Assembly (NCBI GenBank): GCA_016199665.1
Contig: JACQGG010000204.1
Location: 1 to 9,170 of the forward strand
DNA from: Acidobacteriota bacterium
GTDB taxonomy: Bacteria > Acidobacteriota > UBA6911 > JACQSX01
Direction of reading: 5' to 3'
Length of the DNA: 9,170 nucleotides
In this document: positions 1 to 6,145 of the stretch, piece after piece
Layout of the letters: the number at the start of each line of letters is the position of its first letter
How positions within the stretch are numbered: position 1 is the stretch's first letter
The notes under the pieces: model-generated
The model's database searches: none
Told to the model about the DNA's origin: nothing
The model's input: only the letters and a program-made list of their open reading frames with translations
Made by a program: the position numbers and the translations under genes

Positions 1-1971
1 GGTGAACAGGATCGCCTTGGTGGGAGTGGGCATGTGGGTGTCGCCGGTAAAGTTCTTCCGGCCGAACTTGGGGGTATCAACGATCAGGGCCAGGTCACCA
101 TGGTTCCAGTAGGCCGGCTCTTCGTCCTTGGTATAGCCATGGGCATGGACCTCCTTGCCGGGGGCTTTGGGGTCCAGGTTGGGCTGGAACGGATCTTCGG
201 CCACCCAGCCTTTGAAACCGGGGCCGGTGGAGGGTGAACCTTGAACAAGCGCCGCTTTGTAGTTGCCGGCCCAGGTATGGGAGCCGGTACCCGGTTTTCC
301 GATGTTGCCGGTGAGCATCAGGGGAAGGTAGGAAGCGCGGTTCATTTCAGTCGCGTGGAACCAGTGATTGATCCCCTCCCCCTGATGGATGGCAGCCGGC
401 TTGATGGTGGCAAGATCCTCCGCCAACTGCTCCACCAGTTTCCGAGGCGCGCGGGTTATATCGCAGACCGTGTCCAGGTCGTAATCCTTCAAGTGGGTCT
501 GGTAGAGGGTCCAGAGGGTCGCCACGCGGACGGAGCCCCCCTTGGCCAGGCGAACTTCCCAGGTTCCTTCCAGCGCGGGTTTGAAGGGCATCGATTGTCC
601 GATCTGGTCTCGCGTGATGGCCCGCGGGGCATTGGCCTCGCTGTCCCAGATCACAAAATCGCCAAGCGCGTCGTGCTGCTCCCGGGTCAGACCTTGTATT
701 TTCATGGAGGGGCCGTCGGGTGACAGCGGGCTCTTGTAACTCTCAAACAGTTCCTGAGCGCGAAGCCTTCGCAGGGTGTCCGTGCGCACCAGAAGCGGGA
801 AATCAGTGAACCGCTTGACAAAATCCTCATCGTACGCCTTGCGCTCGATCAGGAGCCGGGTGACACCCAGCCAGAGCGCCGCGTCGGTCTGCGGCCGGAT
901 GGGAATCCAGTAGTCGGCTTTGGTGGAGGGAGGCCCGTACTCGGGCGCAATGACGACGATCTTGCCTCCCCGCTCCATGGTCTCGATGAACCAGTGCGAA
1001 TCGGCCAGCTTGTTTTCCACCAGATTCTTGCCATCCATGATGATCAGTTTGGAGCTGCGAAGATCGTTGAAATCGCAATCGGATGTCTGCAGGCCATGGA
1101 CCCAGGGATGTCCCGGCGCCTGGTCGCCGTGCCAGGTGTAATTGGACCAGGTGCGGCCGGCCAGCGCCTGGTCGGGTCCGACGCCCCTGATCTTCGAGTC
1201 CAGCAGCGCCAGAGAGTTGTCAAGGCGGTACATCCCGTACTTGCCCAGCACGCCCAGCAGGCCCATTCCTCCGCGCATCTTGATGCAGCGCGTGCCGGCG
1301 CCTCCCGCGGCCTCGACCATTTCGGGCTGGTAGCCCTGGGCGAGGAGCTTCTTCTTGCCTTCCTCTCCGCTGTATCGGGTGCTGATGGCCACCAGTGCCT
1401 TGGCGATGTTCTTGAAGGCATCGTCCCAGGATATTTGGATGAACTCATCCTGGCCTCGGGCGTCGAAGAGATACTTGGACTTCAGTTCCGGCGTCAACTC
1501 TGGAAATCCGGCATCGGCCCAGGCCTTCCAGCCCTTGCGGACAATGGGATGGCGCAATCGATACGGTCCATACAGAACCCGGTGGAAGGTGTACCCCTTG
1601 GCGCACTGGCGCGGATTCCAGTTATGGGTGGCATGGTTTCCATAAAGATCGGCATAGTCCTGAACGTCATAGGTTGCCCCGCTGCGGACCACGATGCCGT
1701 TTCGAACGTAAGCGCGCACACGACAGGCGTGTGTGTCGTTGGGAGAGCAAACCCAGTCGAACGTGCCGTCATATTTGTACTGGTCGTGGTAAATCTTTTC
1801 CCAATCGCGGGCCACCGAGCGGGAGAGTGGATTGTCATCCTGAACCACCGGTTGGAGTAGCCGGCAGCTCACTCCCATTCCCAGAATGGTGGTTCCGGCT
1901 CCAACTCCAGCCCAACGCAGAAAGTGGCGCCGTGTGATCTCACCCCCGGTTGTCTTTTCGTCATCCTGCAT
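1..1971 (-). CDS. Tat-exported molybdopterin oxidoreductase catalytic (alpha) subunit, type II DMSO reductase family, C-terminus cut by window edge
   Basis: The reading frame opens at an ATG at 1971 and stays open to base 1, giving 657 residues without a stop, so the protein is partial at its C-terminus. An AAGGAG ribosome site lies 8 nt upstream. The N-terminus has a twin-arginine signal (T-R-R-H-F-L-R, residues 13-19) and a hydrophobic stretch to about residue 36, so it should be exported folded to the periplasm. An N-terminal [4Fe-4S] motif reads C75-x3-D79-x3-C83 with C123 in NPRQCAKG. SWDDAF (181-186) is the usual molybdopterin-family signature. The segment YTWHGDQAPGHP (278-289) matches the position of the Mo-ligating aspartate in NarG, which suggests D283 is the Mo ligand. 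The order of motifs, including VRNGIVVR and RGGMGLL, resembles the NxrA-like, archaeal NarG-like and hydrocarbon dehydrogenase members. Family placement is strong. The substrate (nitrite/nitrate, oxyanion or hydrocarbon) is undetermined. It lies downstream of the haem subunit gene, probably in the same operon. Confidence 0.9.
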   Translation of the reverse strand, partial: MQDDEKTTGGEITRRHFLRWAGVGAGTTILGMGVSCRLLQPVVQDDNPLSRSVARDWEKIYHDQYKYDGTFDWVCSPNDTHACRVRAYVRNGIVVRSGATYDVQDYADLYGNHATHNWNPRQCAKGYTFHRVLYGPYRLRHPIVRKGWKAWADAGFPELTPELKSKYLFDARGQDEFIQISWDDAFKNIAKALVAISTRYSGEEGKKKLLAQGYQPEMVEAAGGAGTRCIKMRGGMGLLGVLGKYGMYRLDNSLALLDSKIRGVGPDQALAGRTWSNYTWHGDQAPGHPWVHGLQTSDCDFNDLRSSKLIIMDGKNLVENKLADSHWFIETMERGGKIVVIAPEYGPPSTKADYWIPIRPQTDAALWLGVTRLLIERKAYDEDFVKRFTDFPLLVRTDTLRRLRAQELFESYKSPLSPDGPSMKIQGLTREQHDALGDFVIWDSEANAPRAITRDQIGQSMPFKPALEGTWEVRLAKGGSVRVATLWTLYQTHLKDYDLDTVCDITRAPRKLVEQLAEDLATIKPAAIHQGEGINHWFHATEMNRASYLPLMLTGNIGKPGTGSHTWAGNYKAALVQGSPSTGPGFKGWVAEDPFQPNLDPKAPGKEVHAHGYTKDEEPAYWNHGDLALIVDTPKFGRKNFTGDTHMPTPTKAILFT

Positions 1972-2108
1972 GGTCTGTTCTCCTTACAGTAGAAATTGCC
2001 AAAAGGGCCGCTGGCTCTCTTGATCATTGGTTGCGTCCATGGTGATGGCTGATTGACACGCGCAAACCACAATGACCCGAGTCGTCTCGCCCGTTTGTCT
2101 TTCCAGCA
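1972..2108 (-). other. 137-bp intergenic spacer between haem subunit and molybdoenzyme genes
   Basis: No gene is supported here. Both flanking genes are on the minus strand, so co-transcription is likely. The only open frame that ends here stops at 1984-1986, directly before the AAGGAG site of the molybdoenzyme gene. Its last 18 codons start at an ATG at 2040 with no ribosome site. I saw no clear hairpin with a T-tract and no consensus promoter. Confidence 0.5.
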
Positions 2109-3761
2109 TCACTTCTCTACGAAGAGGTCCTGCCAGATCGTGATCGACTTCTTTCCGTCCCGGTCGCCGGCGCTTCCGTCCCAAACGGCAAAGCTCACCG
2201 GGGTTGTAGTCCCGGATTGGATGGAGGCGCTGTTTTGCCCCTTGCCTTTCAGCGGGCGTCTGAGAACGACGCGGTAGGAGCCTGTGGAATAAACGCCCAA
2301 GGCGCTCACCTGCTGGTCAGCCATGGGGCGGGCTCTCAGCGTACCGAACCCCTGGGCGGCCAGGTCTTCTGCGGCGCTTTTTCGGGTAGGATCGGAAACA
2401 ATGTTCTTTGCACCCCATCCGGTGACAAACGTCGGGTCAGATTCCAGCGTGAGCGCGTTGCGTGTCGGTTGTTCCAAAGGCGAACGGAGCAGGTTGGGAT
2501 ACGAGTCGATGCCAATGTTTGGATAGATCTTGTCCAGTTCCTGGAAGGCAGGCTCCAGGTCCGCTTGCCTTTCGGCCTTCCACATCCAAATGTTGACCGA
2601 CTGCGCATGGGACGATTCTCCTCCCATGCCGAAAAAGGGTGGATCCGCAGTGAGCGAGAATTCCATGGCGGCTGCGTCTCTGAAGTCCTGGGGACGGATC
2701 GCGGTATGATCGTAGGTGGCATCGGACCAGACCAATTGAATTGCGATCTCTTTTCCGTCATTCAGAGCTTGAACCGTGAGCACTTCCGGACGGTTGTCCC
2801 GCCACCACAAGGGCATCAGGTGAAGGTTTACCGCCGGGGCACTCCGCCATTCCGAGTCATCCGGATGACTCGGCAGTTCCTCGACCCGTTTGGCTACAAT
2901 CCGGAAACGCTTCATCTCCATTCGGGAGCGCTGCTCGTCGCTGGACAACGAGCGCACGAAGTGGACCACGTCCCAGGCCGCATTGCCGTAGAGATGCAGG
3001 CTGGCCGGCATCGGCGATCCGGGCAGCCCGGCGACGACCCTTTTATAGACCTCCTGGGACTCGGGACTCCCCTTGAAAATGCCGGCAGTCAAGTCTCGCG
3101 GCCGCAATGGAAAGCCTTCGGAATCTTCCTGGCGTTGCTGGCCGTCTCCCTTCCCCAGCGGGCCATGACAGCCGGCGCAACCCACGACAAAGAGCTGCCG
3201 GCCGCGAGCTCGCGCTTCAGGAGTATCCGGGACCTCAGGTGGAACTTGAATGCGTCCTGTGGGAGTATCGCTGACGCTAGTGGGTTGATGGTCGGGGCCG
3301 ATCTTGATTGGATTTTGAGCGAACGACTTTATGTAGTGGACCAGACCCCAGCGGGCCTCTTCGGTCAGGTGCGCCCAGGAGGGCATGGCAGAGCCGGGCA
3401 TCCCCCTTGAGATGGTTCTGAAAGCGTCTTCGTCCGTGGGGGTATAGTCCCAAGTGGATACGAGGCGAAATTTTGCCAGAACGAAATTGCGCGGCTTCGG
3501 GTACAGCAGGTAAGCCGCCGACCCCTGGCCATCTCCTTTGAGACCGTGGCAGGGGGAGCAATTCAGGTCATAAGCCTGCTTTCCCGCAGCCAGCAACTTG
3601 GGCGAAGAGGCCATGAGGGCCTTAGGAGAAAGATTGCCGGTGGACTGGCTTTCGTCGGGAGATCTGGAACAACCGGCGCAAAGCCAGGCTAAGATCAGAG
3701 AAGCCAGCACGGATTTTGACAAGGGAAAGCCTGAGGACCTGCCAATCACATATCGATTCAT
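2109..3761 (-). CDS. Dihaem cytochrome c fused to an ethylbenzene-dehydrogenase-gamma-like (EB_dh) haem b domain; exported, probable lipoprotein
   Basis: The product is 550 residues. The N-terminus has a hydrophobic segment (about 17-30) ending in LCAGC, with C31 as a possible lipidated cysteine; the lipobox is imperfect. A first cytochrome c domain carries C68-S-P-C71-H72 with likely distal methionine M126 in GSAMPSW. A second carries C195-A-G-C198-H199 with likely distal M251 in GSPMPAS. From about residue 280 to the end the sequence resembles the EB_dh domain found in gamma subunits of ethylbenzene dehydrogenase, DMS dehydrogenase, selenate reductase and NxrC-type proteins. Those bind haem b through Met and Lys. 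M316 (HLMPLWW) and K395 (NIWMWKAE) are my candidate ligands, by inference. The role would be electron transfer between the molybdoenzyme's FeS subunit and periplasmic carriers. A GGGAG site 9 nt before the ATG supports the start. Fusion of two haem c domains to EB_dh differs from the classical single-domain gamma subunit. Confidence 0.9.
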   Translation of the reverse strand: MNRYVIGRSSGFPLSKSVLASLILAWLCAGCSRSPDESQSTGNLSPKALMASSPKLLAAGKQAYDLNCSPCHGLKGDGQGSAAYLLYPKPRNFVLAKFRLVSTWDYTPTDEDAFRTISRGMPGSAMPSWAHLTEEARWGLVHYIKSFAQNPIKIGPDHQPTSVSDTPTGRIQVPPEVPDTPEARARGRQLFVVGCAGCHGPLGKGDGQQRQEDSEGFPLRPRDLTAGIFKGSPESQEVYKRVVAGLPGSPMPASLHLYGNAAWDVVHFVRSLSSDEQRSRMEMKRFRIVAKRVEELPSHPDDSEWRSAPAVNLHLMPLWWRDNRPEVLTVQALNDGKEIAIQLVWSDATYDHTAIRPQDFRDAAAMEFSLTADPPFFGMGGESSHAQSVNIWMWKAERQADLEPAFQELDKIYPNIGIDSYPNLLRSPLEQPTRNALTLESDPTFVTGWGAKNIVSDPTRKSAAEDLAAQGFGTLRARPMADQQVSALGVYSTGSYRVVLRRPLKGKGQNSASIQSGTTTPVSFAVWDGSAGDRDGKKSITIWQDLFVEK

Positions 3762-3770
3762 CCGATTAAT

Positions 3771-3775
3771 CTCCC
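3771..3775 (-). promoter_or_regulatory. Ribosome binding site for the cytochrome/EB_dh gene
   Basis: On the minus strand GGGAG is followed by 9 nt and then the ATG at 3761. This supports that start and a full-length signal peptide. Confidence 0.6.
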
Positions 3776-3820
3776 GCGTATCAATTTGGGCCCGGGAACA
3801 GCGGGCCGCCCCAGCAGAAG

Positions 3821-3870
3821 CATTCCAAAATCACTACCGCAGGCGGCTCGTGCACATCCCATTCCAAAAT
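3821..3870. repeat. Pair of 11-bp direct repeats, CATTCCAAAAT
   Basis: CATTCCAAAAT occurs identically at 3821-3831 and 3860-3870, 39 bp apart. A third partial copy (TTCCAAA) lies at 3927-3933 and includes the proposed minus-strand -35 element. On the minus strand the repeat reads ATTTTGGAATG. If the proposed promoter is right, the two full copies sit in the 5' leader of the cytochrome transcript. Binding of a regulator is inference. Confidence 0.5.
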
Positions 3871-3903
3871 GAGAGTTGCTGGTCCCAATTCGAGAAATCC
3901 TGC

Positions 3904-3932
3904 ATTATGCAAAGGGTTAGACTGGGTTCCAA
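3904..3932 (-). promoter_or_regulatory. Candidate sigma-70 promoter for the cytochrome/molybdoenzyme operon
   Basis: Reading the minus strand, TTGGAA (3932-3927, 4 of 6 matches to the -35 consensus) is followed by exactly 17 bp and then CATAAT (3909-3904, 5 of 6 matches to the -10). Initiation would fall near 3897, leaving a leader of about 136 nt before the ATG at 3761. Only the match and spacing support it. Confidence 0.4.
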
Positions 3933-3934
3933 AG

Positions 3935-3960
3935 GGCCTTGCGCTTCTCACTGCAAGGCC
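3935..3960. repeat. 8-bp inverted repeat, GGCCTTGC/GCAAGGCC
   Basis: GGCCTTGC at 3935-3942 and GCAAGGCC at 3953-3960 are exact reverse complements separated by 10 bp. The repeat lies just upstream of the proposed minus-strand -35 box. No T-tract follows on either strand, so a terminator is unlikely. An operator or activator site is possible. Confidence 0.45.
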
Positions 3961-4133
3961 GTATCCTGGGTCTTTTGGCTCACCCCTGGGTGAAATTCCG
4001 ACAAGCCCGGCGGAAGACAGGGCCATTTGACATGGCATACCAGTTGCCCGTACTCCCAGCACTCGGGCCTTGGCAGCCTGTTTTCGGTTTGAGGGGGAAA
4101 TCAGGGAGGGAGCGGAAGGATCTGCTTTTTGCG

Positions 4134-4832
4134 ATGGCGGACGTTTGGGTCTTCCAGCACGCGGCCTGTGAAACACTTGGGATCATCGCTCCGGCGGTGG
4201 CACGTCCGGACTTGACCTTCCGCAAGATCCGTCCGTATTTGGGGGAGCCCGTTCCCAAAGGGTTGGAGGGGGCGGACTCGTTGATCCTGCTAGGTGGGCC
4301 AATGGGAGTCAATGACCAGGAAATCCACCCCTGGCTCAAAGCCGAGATTCGCCTGATTGAGCAAGCGCTCCGGGCCGGAAAGCCGATCCTGGGCGTCTGT
4401 TTGGGAAGTCAACTTCTGGCTGCAGCGCTGGGAGCGACCGTGAGGCGGGGGAAGGAAAAGGAAATTGGGTGGTATCCGGTCAGTCTCACACCGGATGCGG
4501 CGTCCGATCCGGTTTGGCGAGACATTGAATCCCCGGTTTGGGCCTTTCACTGGCACGGGGATTTGTTTGAGCTTCCGGCAACGGCAGTTTCTCTCGGCTT
4601 TTCGGCCCTGACCCAATGCCAGATGTTTCGCCACGCCGACAGCACCTATGGTCTCTTGTTTCACGCAGAGGTGACCGAGCGTATCATTGCTGAGATGCTG
4701 CGGACTTTTGAGGCGGAGGTCCGGGAGGCGGGACAGGACCCTGCCCGGATCGCGAAGGAGAGCGTTTGCCATCTCCCCCGTCTGCAGCAGATTGGCCAAA
4801 CTATCTACCGGCGGTGGGCGACTCTGGTTTGA
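4134..4832 (+). CDS. Class I glutamine amidotransferase (GMP synthase-like GATase domain protein)
   Basis: A 232-residue single-domain GATase1 protein, starting from the ATG at 4134. An in-frame TTG at 3939 would add 65 residues of low-quality sequence and was rejected, because homology-like sequence begins with MADVWVFQHA. The nucleophile elbow is GVCLGSQL with C89. The rest of the Cys-His-Glu triad is H177 and E179 in LLFHAEVT. GGPMGVND (54-61) forms the usual oxyanion loop, and KEIGWYPV (109-116) is typical of the GMP synthase-like stand-alone group. Such proteins can release ammonia from glutamine or hydrolyse gamma-glutamyl bonds, but the acceptor here is unknown and no synthetase partner is adjacent. 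The best upstream purine tract (GGAAGGA, 4114-4120) is 13 nt away, which is long, so the start is less certain than the family. It is 132 bp before the reductase operon, which has its own promoter, so a functional link is not shown. Confidence 0.85.
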   Translation: MADVWVFQHAACETLGIIAPAVARPDLTFRKIRPYLGEPVPKGLEGADSLILLGGPMGVNDQEIHPWLKAEIRLIEQALRAGKPILGVCLGSQLLAAALGATVRRGKEKEIGWYPVSLTPDAASDPVWRDIESPVWAFHWHGDLFELPATAVSLGFSALTQCQMFRHADSTYGLLFHAEVTERIIAEMLRTFEAEVREAGQDPARIAKESVCHLPRLQQIGQTIYRRWATLV

Positions 4833-4857
4833 AAAAAAATGGCCGCCCGGCGCGGCC
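4833..4857 (-). terminator. GC hairpin next to an A-tract: possible minus-strand intrinsic terminator
   Basis: GGCCGC (4841-4846) and GCGGCC (4852-4857) form a 6-bp stem with a 5-nt loop. Eight As (4832-4839) precede it on the plus strand, so on the minus strand the stem is followed by A and then a run of Ts, the layout of an intrinsic terminator. In the plus direction no T-tract follows, so it is a poor terminator for the amidotransferase gene. No minus-strand gene is evident to its right, so its role may be insulation against antisense transcription. Confidence 0.35.
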
Positions 4858-4862
4858 GGTGG

Positions 4863-4890
4863 TTGACATTGGCACTGTTGTTGCTATAAT
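4863..4890 (+). promoter_or_regulatory. Near-perfect sigma-70 promoter of the benzoyl-CoA reductase operon
   Basis: TTGACA (4863-4868) and TATAAT (4885-4890) both match consensus 6 of 6, with a 16-bp spacer. Initiation is expected near 4897, giving a leader of about 68 nt before the ATG at 4965. A promoter this strong would need repression to be conditional, which fits the palindrome directly downstream. Confidence 0.85.
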
Positions 4891-4896
4891 ACTTTA

Positions 4897-4916
4897 TCGA
4901 ACGAACGTTCGAACGA
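4897..4916. promoter_or_regulatory. Palindromic operator overlapping the transcription start (TetR-like)
   Basis: TCGAACG (4897-4903) and CGTTCGA (4906-4912) are exact reverse complements around a 2-bp centre. The sequence continues as a tiling of CGAACG/CGTTCG units every 4 bp up to 4915, so overlapping palindromes are centred at 4904/4905, 4906/4907 and 4910/4911. The first has the form CNAACGNNCGTTNG, which I recall as the site reported for the TetR-family phenylacetate repressor PaaR of Thermus; this comparison is from memory. It begins 7 bp after the -10 box, a classical repressor position. No regulator gene is in the window. Confidence 0.65.
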
Positions 4917-4964
4917 CTAGGTTCGGAGACGGCAGGGAAGGGTTGCCCGGACGGAGGCGAAGAA

Positions 4965-6128
4965 ATGGCGATAAAACTTTTTCAGGGTTGGCAGGGCAAA
5001 TCGCTGGAGCAGATTCTCACGCTGTGCCGCGATTTGCTCGAAGACACCAACTTTCCCACTGTTCATCAGTGGCGAGAAGCGGGCGGCAAGGTGGTAGGCC
5101 ATTTTCAGGTCTATTTTCCTGAGGAAATCGTTCATGCCGCCGGCGCGCTTCCCTTCAAGTTAAGAGGGGCTCCTGTGGATCTCCGGCACGCGGACTCGCA
5201 CTTCGGTTCCTATCTCTGCTCCATCGTCAAGACGACGCTGGAACTGGCCTTGGGGGGCCGGGTGAAGCTTGACATGTTTGTGACCCACCCCATTTGCGAC
5301 GCGGCGCGCAACCTGGCCGGAGTATGGGGACGCAATTTCCGGTTTCCCTGTCAAATTCTTTACCTGCCGCAGAACCCCAACTCGAGACATTCCGTGTCCT
5401 ATCTGCGCGATGAGTACGACCGCCTCCGTCGCACCGTGGAAGAAGTGACCGGACGCCCGGTGACGGACGAAAGCCTGCAGAGCTCGCTTGGAGTATTCAA
5501 CGAAAACCGTGCGCTGCTGCGTCAACTGTACGCAATCAAGCGGGAGCGGCCATGGTTGATCGCGACGGATGAAGCTTACGTCCTGGTTGCGTTGGGGGGC
5601 CTGCTGCCCCGCGAGGAGCACAACGAGCTCCTGCGGGCGGTTCTCCCGCTGGTGGAAACGCGTCCTTCCAAACGACAGGACAAGATTCGAGTGATTTTCG
5701 AAGGTGGATTTTGCGAGCAGCCGCCTTTGGACTTGATTCGGGTTATCTCGCAATCCTGCTATGTGGTGGATGACGACCTTCTGATTGGGCTGCGCTGGAT
5801 CCTGGACGATGTGCCTCGGGAGGGCGATCCTCTCCGAAATCTGGCTCATGCCTACGTGGAAAAATCCTCGTACAGTCCGGTGCAGCATGATGTGCGCAAG
5901 CCCAAAGAGAAAATGCTGCTGGAGCGGCTAAGATCCAGCGGGGCGACGGCAGCCATTATTGGAGCAGCCAAGATGTGCGAGCCGGGACTGGAAGAACAGG
6001 TGACCTACGCGCGCACTTTGGACCGCGAAGGTATTCCTTATTTTGTCACCGAGTTTGAGGAAGGCATGACCAGCTTTGACAACCTGGAAATACAGTTGGA
6101 AACGTTCGTAGAAAGCATCCTCTTTTGA
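4965..6128 (+). CDS. bcrC: Benzoyl-CoA reductase, class I, gamma-type subunit (BcrC/BzdN/BadD-like)
   Basis: A 387-residue protein of the 2-hydroxyglutaryl-CoA dehydratase D-component/BcrBC family, close to the usual size of BcrC. The N-terminal region has the family pattern YFPEEIVHAAGALP (50-63). Three cysteines sit in contexts where the family binds its [4Fe-4S] cluster: C85 (SYLCSIVK), C111 (HPICDAAR) and C338 (AKMCEPGL). The acidic EFEEG motif (363-367) is also family-typical. With the BcrB-like subunit it would form the ring-reducing module that accepts electrons from the ATPase subunits and reduces benzoyl-CoA to a cyclic dienoyl-CoA in the cytoplasm. A GGAGG site (4953-4957) lies 7 nt before the ATG. 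It is the first gene of the operon. Against a 2-hydroxyacyl-CoA dehydratase: two distinct ATPase genes follow, whereas dehydratases use one homodimeric activator. A substituted benzoyl-CoA (for example 3-methylbenzoyl-CoA) is a possible alternative substrate. Confidence 0.9.
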   Translation: MAIKLFQGWQGKSLEQILTLCRDLLEDTNFPTVHQWREAGGKVVGHFQVYFPEEIVHAAGALPFKLRGAPVDLRHADSHFGSYLCSIVKTTLELALGGRVKLDMFVTHPICDAARNLAGVWGRNFRFPCQILYLPQNPNSRHSVSYLRDEYDRLRRTVEEVTGRPVTDESLQSSLGVFNENRALLRQLYAIKRERPWLIATDEAYVLVALGGLLPREEHNELLRAVLPLVETRPSKRQDKIRVIFEGGFCEQPPLDLIRVISQSCYVVDDDLLIGLRWILDDVPREGDPLRNLAHAYVEKSSYSPVQHDVRKPKEKMLLERLRSSGATAAIIGAAKMCEPGLEEQVTYARTLDREGIPYFVTEFEEGMTSFDNLEIQLETFVESILF

Positions 6129-6145
6129 TTGAGAGGTAAAAGCCA

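Larger units (their letters stand above)
3762..4133. other. Divergent intergenic region, about 370 bp
   Basis: This stretch separates the minus-strand cytochrome/molybdoenzyme genes from the plus-strand amidotransferase. It holds a candidate minus-strand promoter, an 11-bp direct repeat, an 8-bp inverted repeat, and a short imperfect palindrome TCACCCCTGGGTGA at 3980-3993. A TTGACA occurs at 4027-4032 on the plus strand, but no acceptable -10 follows at 16-18 bp, so I do not call a plus-strand promoter. Open frames crossing it give low-complexity basic peptides without recognisable domains. Confidence 0.6.

Noticed and set aside
994..1860. 288-codon plus-strand ORF
   Set aside because: It is the antisense shadow of the molybdoenzyme gene, whose minus-strand frame contains all the family motifs.
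1984..2184. 66-codon minus-strand ORF ending just before the molybdoenzyme ribosome site
   Set aside because: It overlaps the 3' end of the cytochrome gene, has no ribosome site at either ATG, and encodes no recognisable protein; a leader peptide cannot be excluded but is not supported.
2217..3410. 397-codon plus-strand ORF
   Set aside because: It lies antisense to the cytochrome/EB_dh gene, which has two CxxCH motifs and an export signal; the plus-strand translation has no recognisable domain.
3790..3860. Sigma-54 promoter on the minus strand around GTGCACGAGCC
   Set aside because: The conserved GG and GC dinucleotides are not at the required 10-bp spacing.
4027..4056. Plus-strand promoter for the amidotransferase from TTGACA at 4027
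   Set aside because: No sequence resembling TATAAT occurs at 16-18 bp spacing; the best alternatives match only 2 of 6 positions.
3939..4133. N-terminal extension of the amidotransferase from a TTG at 3939
   Set aside because: The added 65 residues show no family similarity and no good ribosome site, and they run through an inverted repeat; the domain begins at the ATG at 4134.
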